Source: Planctomycetota bacterium (GTDB taxonomy: Bacteria; Planctomycetota; Phycisphaerae; WQYP01; JAJZKY01). From it: a stretch of DNA of 6,755 nt. The notes beneath the pieces are model-generated. The model made no database searches. It worked only from the letters and a program-made list of their open reading frames with translations, and was not told where the DNA came from. The stretch is taken from assembly GCA_021803885.1 (NCBI GenBank), contig JAJZKY010000256.1, positions 1 through 6,755 on the forward strand. Reading direction: 5' to 3'. Positions 1 to 5,976 of the stretch are shown one piece after another (position 1 is the first letter of the stretch; each line of letters opens with the position of its first letter). The position numbers and the translations under genes were made by a program.

Positions 1-88
1 ATGTGGGGATGGTGGGCTTGCGGTTGGGGGCGATTGACGGGTCGAAACTGAAGGCCGATGCCTCGAAGCACAAGGCCATGTCCTACGC
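1..88 (+). repeat. 88-bp inverted copy of the inside of the IS1182-family transposase gene
   Basis: Every base from 1 to 88 equals the reverse complement of 1654-1741, which lies inside the transposase gene of the element at 440-2317. Translated on the + strand it gives the segment around the first catalytic aspartate (GAIDGSKLKADASKHKA). The match stops sharply at 88/89, where the sequence becomes acyl-CoA synthetase. Neither a terminal inverted repeat nor a target duplication is present at that junction, so this is not an ordinary insertion end. It could be the remnant of a second, rearranged copy of the element, or an artificial inverted join made during amplification or assembly. The sequence cannot separate these. 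Confidence 0.9.
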
Positions 89-439
89 TGGATCAGGCGG
101 ACCAGAGTTCCTACGCAAAACGGCGAATATTCTGGTGGGCTGTCGATCGCGGACGCCGTGCCTATGCCCACTTGACAGCCGGGCACCGCATTCCCTGGGG
201 GCTATCACGCCAGTTGGCGGCGGCAGACCGGTTAGTCTATCGGAAGGTGCGCGAAGCGCTAGGAGGCCACCTACGATTTGCCATCTCGGGCGGCGCGCCC
301 TTGGCCCAGGAAATCGGAGAATTTTTCTACGCGTTGGGCATCACCATCCTCGAAGGCTACGGCTTAACGGAAACCTCTCCGGTCCTGACCGTCAATGCAC
401 CAAATCCTCCGCGCTATGGCTCGGTCGGCACGCCACTAG
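89..439 (+). pseudogene. Long-chain acyl-CoA synthetase, central fragment (5' end missing, 3' end cut by IS1182-family element)
   Basis: This is the middle of an AMP-forming long-chain fatty acid:CoA ligase of the FAA1/FadD15 type, which converts fatty acid, ATP and CoA into acyl-CoA, AMP and pyrophosphate. The reading frame (codons starting at 88, 91 and so on) carries LGGHLRFAISGGAPL and the adenylate-binding motif EGYGLTETSPVLTVN, then GSVGTPL just before the insertion. About 117 codons are present. Enzymes of this family are usually near 600 residues, so roughly 230-260 N-terminal residues are missing, including the TSGTTG-type phosphate-binding loop. At the left the gene is replaced by the transposase fragment at 1-88. 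At the right it is cut after the first base of an alanine codon by the element starting at 440. Joining 439 to 2322 restores the frame as GTPLANVSVKIAEDGEIL, exactly what the family predicts. The interrupted gene should not give a working enzyme. Confidence 0.9.
436..439. repeat. Left copy of 4-bp target duplication (CTAG) of the IS1182-family element
   Basis: CTAG immediately precedes the left terminal repeat at 440, and the same four bases follow the right end at 2318-2321. Keeping one copy rebuilds cca-CTAG-cc, which reads P-L-A in the synthetase frame. The target itself is a palindrome. Confidence 0.85.
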
Positions 440-456
440 GAGCTTGTCCAAAAATT
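440..456 (+). repeat. Left terminal inverted repeat of IS1182-family element
   Basis: GAGCTTGTCCAAAAATT is identical over 17 bases to the reverse complement of 2301-2317. The next base differs (t at 457 against g), which fixes the length of the perfect repeat. This end is distal to the transposase start. Confidence 0.93.
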
Positions 457-596
457 TATTTTGCGTGGGGTGCCAGTGACAGCGATCGGAAATCACCGGC
501 CGCTCAATGGGAGGTCATGCTTGCTGCGGACTGGCATAAACTACCGGTTTCGAGAGATTTTGGCGCTGTGACGTGGGAATACTGTTGACACGACCC

Positions 597-2126
597 TTAT
601 TGAGCCGCGTGAGCGGCTCGTAAACCCGCAATGGTGCAGATCTCTCCCGTCGTCTGCGCCACGCGCCGAATTTTCTGACCAATCTTTCGTAAATTGTACG
701 TCATGCAGACGAGCGCCCATTCGCCGCGGACTTTCCGCTCGCCCCGCAGACTAAACTGGCGAAACCCCAGGGTTTCCTTGATGATCCCGAAGGCCGGTTC
801 GACCTGGCCCTTGCGTGTCCGATAGAGGGCGTCGCCGGCCTCGGTCCGGATCTTGGCTTTCATGTCATCGCGCAGCCCGTCGTCGGGGCCCCGCGTGATG
901 ACTTTGACCTTCTGCTTGGGCGTGAGACACTGATCTTTGAGGGGACACGCGCCACAGGTGGCGCGGTCGCCTTGGTAGAGGGAGACGGTCCGTATAGCGT
1001 CGCCGCCGACCGATTCGCTCCGCTCTCGATGGAACGGCAGTGTTTGCTCGGCGGGGCAATGATAGGCATCCGCCTCGGCATCGTAGGAAAATTGGCCTGT
1101 GCCAAAGAGCTGGTGGTCCCCGGATTTCCGCCATTGGTCGGAGCCCGCGGCAATATAGGCGTCAATCTGGCGGCCTTCCACGGCGCGGACATTGTCCGCC
1201 GAAAAGTAGCCGGCGTCGGCCGTTAGCTGATCGAATTGAGAGCCGTCCGTGACCTCGACCACGGCATCCAGGGTGGGCACCAATTCCTGCATGTCATTCG
1301 GATGATTAGAGACGGTGGCTGCGACGATGACGCCGTCGTCCGCATCCACCGCGATTTGCGCATTATAGGCTTGTTGGACCCCTTGGGTCTTCGTCACCAT
1401 GATATGCGATTCGGGGTCCGTGAAGTTCCATTGCTCTTGGCGGGGCGGCGTCGGATCATCAGGGCGGGCGTCCGCCCACCGCGCTTCCAGGGCCCGCTTT
1501 GCGGCCTGAATGCGGGTGAGGCGCTTCTGGATGTGCTCCAGGCGGTCGTCGGGCACGGCCGGGGGCGCCGCGACTTGCGCGTCGGCCTCGCCGTGCGCCG
1601 CGATGAGTTTCGCGATTTCTGTCTCCAACTCCGGAATGACGGCCTGCATCCGCGCGTAGGACATGGCCTTGTGCTTCGAGGCATCGGCCTTCAGTTTCGA
1701 CCCGTCAATCGCCCCCAACCGCAAGCCCACCATCCCCACATCGGCACACAATAACACCACTTGCGCCATCCAACCCGGGAGATCGTCCACATGACGCCGA
1801 CGAAAGTCGGCGATGGCACTATGTTTGGGTTGCTCCAACCCGGCCAGCCACATCATCGCTAAGTCCTCGCGACAGGCCGCGCTAATTCGCCGGGAACTGA
1901 ACCGTTGCGTAAGATATCCATACGTGATCAGCTTTAGAAGCGTTTTCGGATGATAGGCCGGGGCGCCCGCCCCGGTGACATGCACGATGTCTTCCACCGC
2001 CGACAGATCCAGCAGATCTACGGCTTCATCAATGATCCGGGCCATATGTCCTCGCGGAATCCATTCGTCGACACGCGGCGGGAGGAGAAACTCCTGATCC
2101 CGGGACCGATGGGCACGAAACTGCAT
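597..2126 (-). CDS. IS1182-family DDE transposase
   Basis: This 509-residue protein catalyses cutting and joining of the element's ends. An N-terminal region (about residues 15-125) resembles the InsH/DUF772-type N-terminal domain (EWIPRGHMARIIDEAVDLLD, YHPKTLLKLITYGY, SRRISAACREDLAMMWLAG). The catalytic triad can be read as D141 (LGAIDGSKLKADASKHKAMS), D304 (LTADAGYFSADNVRAVEG) and E443 (KGQVEPAFGIIKETLGFRQF). Between D304 and E443 sits a cysteine cluster, C357, C391, C394 and C400 (CGACPLKDQC), typical of this family and probably metal binding. A basic, heptad-like helical insert spans about residues 160-220. The ATG at 2124-2126 is preceded by a strong GGAGGTG site four bases upstream. The gene ends with TAA and looks full length with no frameshift. 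It lies opposite to the host operon. Confidence 0.95.
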   Translation of the reverse strand: MQFRAHRSRDQEFLLPPRVDEWIPRGHMARIIDEAVDLLDLSAVEDIVHVTGAGAPAYHPKTLLKLITYGYLTQRFSSRRISAACREDLAMMWLAGLEQPKHSAIADFRRRHVDDLPGWMAQVVLLCADVGMVGLRLGAIDGSKLKADASKHKAMSYARMQAVIPELETEIAKLIAAHGEADAQVAAPPAVPDDRLEHIQKRLTRIQAAKRALEARWADARPDDPTPPRQEQWNFTDPESHIMVTKTQGVQQAYNAQIAVDADDGVIVAATVSNHPNDMQELVPTLDAVVEVTDGSQFDQLTADAGYFSADNVRAVEGRQIDAYIAAGSDQWRKSGDHQLFGTGQFSYDAEADAYHCPAEQTLPFHRERSESVGGDAIRTVSLYQGDRATCGACPLKDQCLTPKQKVKVITRGPDDGLRDDMKAKIRTEAGDALYRTRKGQVEPAFGIIKETLGFRQFSLRGERKVRGEWALVCMTYNLRKIGQKIRRVAQTTGEICTIAGLRAAHAAQ

Positions 2127-2130
2127 GAGA

Positions 2131-2137
2131 CACCTCC
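2131..2137 (-). promoter_or_regulatory. Ribosome binding site of the IS1182-family transposase
   Basis: Read on the minus strand these bases are GGAGGTG, followed by TCTC and the ATG at 2126-2124. It is a near-consensus Shine-Dalgarno sequence at good spacing and fixes the start codon against the longer out-of-frame reading that begins near the element's right end. Confidence 0.8.
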
Positions 2138-2225
2138 GTCTGTCGATGGCGTTAGTTGAGCCAACGTCCTGAGGGGATCATTCGACACGACCGCGGCGAA
2201 CTCCTTTGAGGTCGGAACCTTCTGC

Positions 2226-2247
2226 AAAAAAAACCCGTGCGGACACG
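2226..2247 (-). terminator. Possible inward-facing terminator near the right end of the IS1182-family element
   Basis: On the minus strand there is a short stem CGTG-TCCG-CACG (2247-2236) followed by GG and a run of eight T (2233-2226). It lies between the right end of the element and the transposase start, so it would stop transcription entering from outside, as is known for other insertion sequences. The stem is only four base pairs, so the call is weak. Confidence 0.3.
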
Positions 2248-2300
2248 ATAGACGGCATCCCCGACAAGAACTGCTGAATTTTACGGCGCACAACCCCCTC

Positions 2301-2317
2301 AATTTTTGGACAAGCTC
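2301..2317 (-). repeat. Right terminal inverted repeat of IS1182-family element
   Basis: The reverse complement of these 17 bases is GAGCTTGTCCAAAAATT, identical to the left end at 440-456. This is the end nearest the transposase start. Its last bases also create a TTG-led reading frame (2306) running into the synthetase fragment, which is an accident of the insertion. Confidence 0.93.
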
Positions 2318-2321
2318 CTAG
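2318..2321. repeat. Right copy of 4-bp target duplication (CTAG) of the IS1182-family element
   Basis: CTAG directly follows the right terminal repeat and matches 436-439. Together they mark the exact insertion point. Confidence 0.85.
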
Positions 2322-3070
2322 CCAACGTATCGGTGAAAATTGCCGAAGACGGCGAAATCCTTGCTCAGGGCCCCAATGTCATGCAAGGATACTGGAATCT
2401 TCCCGAGAATACCAACGAGGTTATGTCTGACGGATGGCTTCACACCGGCGACATTGGCCAGTTTGACGCCCAGGGCAATCTTTACGTGACCGATCGCAAG
2501 AAATATCTCCTGGTTCTTTCGACGGGCAAAAATGTGGCGCCGGCAGTCGTTGAGAATCTACTCATCCTAAGCCCGTATATTGATCAGGCGGTCGTAGTGG
2601 GCGACCGGCAAAAGTATGTCGGCGCACTCATCTGGCCCAATGTAGCCAAAGTTACCGAATGGGCCGCATCGCACCATATCGATCCGCCCTCCTGGGACGA
2701 TTTGTTGCGCCACCCGGACCTCTATGAGTTTATGATGTCGGAAGTATCCCGCGTGAGCACACCCCTGTCGGACTTTGAACGCCCTAAGCGGATCCGATTC
2801 TTTCCTCATGAACTCACAGAGGTGTCAGGCGAACTGACACCGTCCCTTAAAATCAAGGTGCCGGTTGTGCTGCAACGACACGCCGCTCTCATTGAGGACC
2901 TCTATGAACATGCAGAGCCCGCCGCGCTGCCTATTTCCGACGCGCAGTCACCCCACGATGACACGTCCCGGGCGCAGACAAAGCCAGGGTCGTATTCCGG
3001 CATCGTGGACCTGATCGGATCCATGGCGCTCGGTGCCGTGATTGGCCTCTTATTGCGGGTGATTTTATGA
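2318..3070 (+). pseudogene. Long-chain acyl-CoA synthetase, C-terminal fragment with hydrophobic tail
   Basis: This is the continuation of the synthetase fragment at 89-439. Visible AMP-forming ligase motifs in order are GEILAQGPNVMQGYWNLPE, the ATP-ribose aspartate motif WLHTGDIG, the hinge region DRKKYLLVLSTGKNVAPAVV, and SGELTPSLKIK near the end, whose first lysine matches the catalytic lysine of the family. After the normal ligase end the protein has a polar linker of about 35 residues (DAQSPHDDTSRAQTKPG) and finishes with about 22 hydrophobic residues (IVDLIGSMALGAVIGLLL plus four more, with a single arginine) up to the TGA. That is a likely C-terminal membrane anchor, unusual for bacterial enzymes of this type. 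The stop overlaps the next start by ATGA (3067-3070). Translation from the TTG at 2306 would use codons supplied by the insertion sequence and would lack the active-site half, so a functional product is unlikely. Confidence 0.92.
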
Positions 3071-3191
3071 TCATAGTGGGATGGTTCGCTTTACCGCGTG
3101 CCTCCCGACGTCAGGTGCGTTGGCTTGTGGGTGTGTCTGCAGCGGTCATGGTCTCTCTTCCAGGCTGGCTATCTTTGGCATCGCCTAAGGG
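3067..3191 (+). pseudogene. Exported helical protein A, 5' fragment with signal peptide (interrupted by IS4-family element)
   Basis: The ATG overlaps the TGA of the synthetase (ATGA), so translation is probably coupled. Only a weak GGGTGA site precedes it. The first 42 codons are native: a basic stretch RASRRQVR (residues 11-18), a hydrophobic segment WLVGVSAAVMVSLPGWLSLA (19-38) and a plausible signal peptidase site after SLA. At 3192 the IS4-family element begins. The open frame continues for 16 residues of element-derived sequence to a TGA at 3241-3243, so the truncated product would be 58 residues. Joining 3191 to 4965 restores one continuous frame of 201 codons plus stop with the fragment at 4956-5445. 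The function is unknown. What can be said is that the protein was exported or membrane anchored and was encoded directly after the acyl-CoA ligase. Confidence 0.85.
3183..3191. repeat. Left copy of 9-bp target duplication (GCCTAAGGG) of the IS4-family element
   Basis: GCCTAAGGG recurs at 4956-4964 just outside the other end of the element. The repeat can be read as 10 bp because a C follows in both places. The 9-bp reading lets both terminal repeats begin with CT and agrees with the 9-bp duplication known for IS50/Tn5. In both copies the codons are CCT AAG GG, in the same frame. Confidence 0.85.
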
Positions 3192-3204
3192 CTATTCATT
3201 ACCC
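3192..3204 (+). repeat. Left terminal inverted repeat of IS4-family element
   Basis: CTATTCATTACCC pairs with the reverse complement of 4943-4955 with two mismatches at positions 3 and 4. Similarity becomes weak beyond these 13 bases. Confidence 0.75.
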
Positions 3205-3339
3205 ACATCTTTGAGCGAAATGGAGCGCCCTGTAATTCGTTGATTCTCATACGAACTTAAGCAATCTCATTGAAAATATTTTTTTGTTCCTGCAGCCTTT
3301 CTCAAAGGAATTTGCGATACCTATGGCGAATATGTCTGT

Positions 3340-4779
3340 ATGGACACGATGCACGCGGAAAATCTTTCCGCTCCGGCTATGACAATCGACCCTTGGGTAT
3401 TCCGCGAATTAGGGAAGGCGGATTTTGGCGACGCCCGGTTAACCGGGCGGGCATTGACGTTCGCTCACGATCTGGCCGCGCATCCCGATTTTTCGATAGC
3501 CAGTACGTATAAAGGGGACTGGGCGAGTTTAAAGGCGAGTTATCGTTTTTTGGATAATGCGGCGGTCACACCCGAGGCGATTTTAGCGCCGCATCGGGAG
3601 GCGACTTGGGACCGCAGTGGTCAAGAATCGTGGGTGCTGATCGCGCAAGATACCAGCTACTTTAACTACACGCATCATCCGACTACGCAAGGATTAGGAC
3701 CCGTGGAACGAGAAGATGATCTCGGCCTGATGGGTCATACCGCGCTCGCCATGACTGCGGATGGCGTTCCCATTGGGATCGCTGCCCAAAAAATTTGGAC
3801 CCGAGATCCGGCCGAGTTTGGGAAGAGTCGGCAACGCCAATCGCGTCCGTTTGCGGAAAAAGAAAGTGCCCGGTGGGTGGAGATTGCCCAAGCGGCGGCC
3901 AGCGGCGTGCCGGATGGCACGCATCCGGTCATCGTCGGCGATCGCGAAGCGGATATCTACGATGTTTTTGTCGATGCTCAGACGGCATCCTACGACGTGC
4001 TGGTGCGGAGTGCTCGAGACCGCCGTCTGGCGGACCCGGAGGGCTATCTCTGGGCGGCGGTGGAAGCGACGGATATTTTAGGGACCGTGGAGATCGCGGT
4101 GCCGCGCAAGGAGGGACAGCCCATCCGACAGGCCACGCTGACCCTGCAAGCGACCACGGTGGATTTACAAATTCCCGTGGATCGCAAGGCCGACAACTTG
4201 GGCACTCCTCGGGTGCAGATCGTTCTGGCCCAAGAAATTAATCCCCCGACGGGTATCACGCCGATCCGGTGGATCCTGCTCACCACCCTCCCCGTGGAGC
4301 ATTTCCTGGACGCTCAACGGATTCTTCGGTGGTACACCTATCGCTGGCGGATCGAACGCTTGCATTTTATCTTAAAAACCGGTGGCAGTAACGTCGAGAA
4401 ACTGCAATTAGAAACGTTTGACCGACTGAGGCGGGCCATCGCACTCTATTCGATCATTACCTGGCGTATTTTATGGATGACCTATCAGGTTCGTCTGGAT
4501 CCCAATCAACCTTGTTCGGTCGCCGTTACCGCCGAAGAAGAACAGGCTCTGCACCGACTTTATGAACGTCAACGACCGCGCAAGGGACCGCGGTCCGGCC
4601 CGTGTGATCCCAACCATCGCCTCACATTACGTGAGGCGATCCACACGATGGCTAAACTCGGGGGCTTTATTGGTCGCGCCAGCGATGGTGATCCGGGTGT
4701 GAAGACGCTGTGGCGAGGATATCGGGAATTACAACTGATTATCCTTGGGATGCGACTAGCCCAAACGGATCTTTCCTAA
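3340..4779 (+). CDS. IS4-family (Tn5/IS50-like) transposase
   Basis: This 479-residue protein has the full Tn5-type layout. The N-terminal DNA-binding domain covers about residues 15-85 (FGDARLTGRA, AAHPDFSIASTYKGDWASLK, YRFLDNAAVTPEAILAPH). The DDE catalytic core has D104 (AQDTSYFNYTHH), D201 (VGDREADIYD) and E339 within the YREK signature Y332-x2-R335-x3-E339-x6-K346 (YTYRWRIERLHFILK). The spacing of that signature equals that of Tn5 transposase. A C-terminal dimerisation region covers about residues 428-475 (LREAIHTMAKLGGFIGRASD, LWRGYRELQ). The ATG at 3340 is the first in-frame one. Another ATG at 3349 is possible, and no strong ribosome binding site precedes either, as expected for a poorly translated transposase. 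The gene is intact and ends with TAA. Confidence 0.95.
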   Translation: MDTMHAENLSAPAMTIDPWVFRELGKADFGDARLTGRALTFAHDLAAHPDFSIASTYKGDWASLKASYRFLDNAAVTPEAILAPHREATWDRSGQESWVLIAQDTSYFNYTHHPTTQGLGPVEREDDLGLMGHTALAMTADGVPIGIAAQKIWTRDPAEFGKSRQRQSRPFAEKESARWVEIAQAAASGVPDGTHPVIVGDREADIYDVFVDAQTASYDVLVRSARDRRLADPEGYLWAAVEATDILGTVEIAVPRKEGQPIRQATLTLQATTVDLQIPVDRKADNLGTPRVQIVLAQEINPPTGITPIRWILLTTLPVEHFLDAQRILRWYTYRWRIERLHFILKTGGSNVEKLQLETFDRLRRAIALYSIITWRILWMTYQVRLDPNQPCSVAVTAEEEQALHRLYERQRPRKGPRSGPCDPNHRLTLREAIHTMAKLGGFIGRASDGDPGVKTLWRGYRELQLIILGMRLAQTDLS

Positions 4780-4797
4780 ACAGATCCAGGACTTCAA

Positions 4798-4817
4798 ACC
4801 GTCGCGTACGCGACGGT
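4798..4817. other. 20-bp perfect palindrome after the IS4-family transposase
   Basis: ACCGTCGCGTACGCGACGGT equals its own reverse complement and starts 18 bases after the transposase stop, inside the element. As RNA it could fold into an eight-pair stem with a GTAC loop on either strand. No T run follows on the + strand and only TTTG on the minus strand, so it is not a standard intrinsic terminator. It may limit readthrough, protect the transcript end or bind a protein. Confidence 0.6.
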
Positions 4818-4942
4818 GCATTGGTGTCCCCAAAAAATCTATCCGTTTGTGATGTTCTAAGTTCCCACCATCTCTCGACCTCGGGAATATCCATGCTGGC
4901 TAGGCTCTCGTCGCCCGATGGTCTGGCTATTATTGGTAGTAC

Positions 4943-4955
4943 GGGTAATGATAAG
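4943..4955 (-). repeat. Right terminal inverted repeat of IS4-family element
   Basis: Read on the minus strand this is CTTATCATTACCC, matching the left end at 11 of 13 positions. The target duplication starts at 4956. Confidence 0.75.
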
Positions 4956-4964
4956 GCCTAAGGG
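4956..4964. repeat. Right copy of 9-bp target duplication (GCCTAAGGG) of the IS4-family element
   Basis: Identical to 3183-3191 and adjacent to the right terminal repeat ending at 4955. Confidence 0.85.
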
Positions 4965-5445
4965 CCGTACGCAGTTGTACCAGCATCTGGCTACTACCCA
5001 AAAAAGCGCGGCTTTGTTAAATGTTCTTGGCGAAATATCGCAAATTAGCGCAAGTACCCGCTCCGTGGTTAGGATGAACGCGCACATCCTGTCAATCACC
5101 CAGGCCATGAATACCCAGGAAAATGAAAACCGCGTGCTGGCCCATAGCTTGGGTGCGTCCAGCCGCCAACTGTCCCATCAGGTGAAGGCTGTGAGCCAAC
5201 TCGAACGCCTGACAGCCGATCAGGTACCGCTTACCCGCATCATCGACAACACCACGGGCACGTTAAATCACATCATGGCCGGTGTACGACATAGTGCCGC
5301 CTTTCAGGCCCGCCGCATGCAGGGGATCGTCACTATGAGCCAATACGAAGAGACGCTGATCCAAGATCTGAACAACATCAACCAAAAGATCCGCCAGGAT
5401 CTCATCAAATCCGCAGCAATTACCCGAGCCATGGCCGGACGGTGA
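4956..5445 (+). pseudogene. Exported helical protein A, 3' fragment
   Basis: The fragment begins with the second copy of the target duplication (4956-4964) and continues the frame of 3067-3191, giving a rebuilt protein of 201 residues. The part after the signal peptide is polar and helical, rich in Q, N, S and T, with no cysteine or tryptophan, one phenylalanine and one proline in the body. Examples are ALLNVLGEISQISASTRSVV, NRVLAHSLGASSRQLSHQVK and LIQDLNNINQKIRQDLIKSA, with hydrophobic residues at heptad-like spacing. It looks like a coiled coil or helical bundle. No known family is recognised. The open frame extends upstream into the element to 4861, and an ATG at 4918 would add an element-derived hydrophobic stretch (MVWLLLVVRVMI), but no ribosome binding site supports that start. 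The gene ends with TGA 33 bases before the next start. Confidence 0.85.
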
Positions 5446-5460
5446 AGAAAATCTTTTTGG

Positions 5461-5469
5461 GAGAAGGAG
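5461..5469 (+). promoter_or_regulatory. Ribosome binding site selecting the GTG start at 5479
   Basis: GAGAAGGAG lies nine bases before GTG at 5479-5481. No ATG occurs in this frame near the signal-like segment, so this site supports the GTG as the start. Confidence 0.7.
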
Positions 5470-5478
5470 TGCATCACA

Positions 5479-5976
5479 GTGATCAAGACAATAGCGGCAG
5501 GGTTGGGGTTGTTGGCTCTAGCCGGTCTGACGGCGCAATCGGGAACACTGGCCTGGAAGCTTTGGCGGCTTAATCACTCCCTGTCTCAAAATCTGCAGGA
5601 TGCCAACCAGTTAGTGGCCGTAGAGCATGATATGCAAATGAAGAACCGGGCACTCCGCAACATGCTGGTCGTCACCCAAGGACTGAGCACGTCGCTCGGC
5701 GCGCTCAATCATCATGCTAGTGCCATCACCACTGAAGTAGGCTCGCTGCAGCGCATCAATCAGCAAACCAACGCCCGCGAGGCGAGTATTGTGACGGCCT
5801 CAGCCGCCGCGCGGCTGGCGGCGGCCGGTGTGAATAGCCATGTCTTGGACCTGATTCAATCCGGCCAGGATCTCAAGAACAGCCTGTTGTCCCTCGCCAC
5901 AATTTCTCAGCAGGAAGTACAGGTTATGCGCATCTTGATGGCCAATGCCCGCGCAATCGAGAAGAAGACGCCATGA
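5479..5976 (+). CDS. Exported or membrane-anchored helical protein B, function unknown
   Basis: This 165-residue protein begins at GTG with a good GAGAAGGAG site. The N-terminus is a short signal-anchor, IKTIAAGLGLLALAGLTA (residues 2-19), followed by QSGTLAWKLWRLNHSLSQ. From about residue 31 on there is no cysteine, tryptophan, tyrosine or phenylalanine, and no proline until the last residue. The body is rich in A, S, Q, N and L with heptad-like leucine and isoleucine spacing (LRNMLVVTQGLSTSLGALNH, LDLIQSGQDLKNSLLSLATI), so it is predicted to be a long helix pair or coiled coil outside the membrane. It does not match any family I recognise. It follows protein A by 33 bases and overlaps protein C by ATGA, so the three were one transcription unit. 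Readthrough is probably altered by the upstream insertions. The gene itself is intact. Confidence 0.87.
   Translation: MIKTIAAGLGLLALAGLTAQSGTLAWKLWRLNHSLSQNLQDANQLVAVEHDMQMKNRALRNMLVVTQGLSTSLGALNHHASAITTEVGSLQRINQQTNAREASIVTASAAARLAAAGVNSHVLDLIQSGQDLKNSLLSLATISQQEVQVMRILMANARAIEKKTP

Larger units (their letters stand above)
440..2317 (-). mobile_element. Complete IS1182-family insertion sequence, 1878 bp
   Basis: The element is bounded by perfect 17-bp inverted repeats, GAGCTTGTCCAAAAATT at 440-456 and its reverse complement at 2301-2317, and flanked by CTAG on both sides. It carries a single full-length transposase gene on the minus strand (597-2126), with 140 bp of non-coding sequence between the left repeat and the gene and about 175 bp between the gene start and the right repeat. 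The length fits the IS1182 family. It lies inside the acyl-CoA synthetase gene, transcribed against it. Intact repeats, an intact gene and an exact target duplication point to a recent insertion of a possibly still active element. Assignment to IS1182 rests on transposase motifs; the subgroup was not determined. Confidence 0.93.
3192..4955 (+). mobile_element. Complete IS4-family (IS50/Tn5-like) insertion sequence, 1764 bp
   Basis: The ends are imperfect inverted repeats: CTATTCATTACCC at 3192-3204 and the reverse complement of 4943-4955, CTTATCATTACCC, agreeing at 11 of 13 positions. They are flanked by the direct repeat GCCTAAGGG. One intact transposase gene (3340-4779) fills most of the element, with 148 bp before and 176 bp after it. 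Deleting the element plus one duplication removes 1773 bp, a multiple of three, and rejoins the two halves of an exported protein gene in frame. That independently confirms the boundaries. The transposase is transcribed in the same direction as the host operon. Confidence 0.9.

Noticed and set aside
3..479. Open frame joining the transposase fragment to out-of-frame synthetase sequence
   Set aside because: It changes from transposase codons to a wrong frame of the synthetase at 89; the true synthetase frame is the one beginning with the codon at 88.
602..619. Perfect stem GAGCCGC-GTGA-GCGGCTC at the end of the transposase gene as a terminator
   Set aside because: It is within the last codons before the stop, and no T run follows on the minus strand.
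1236..1754. 172-codon open frame on the + strand inside the transposase gene
   Set aside because: It lies opposite a clear DDE transposase with intact motifs, has arginine- and glycine-rich shadow-like composition and no good ribosome binding site.
2018..2302. Minus-strand open frame beginning near the right element end
   Set aside because: It overlaps the transposase start in another frame; the strong GGAGGTG site and family motifs support the start at 2126.
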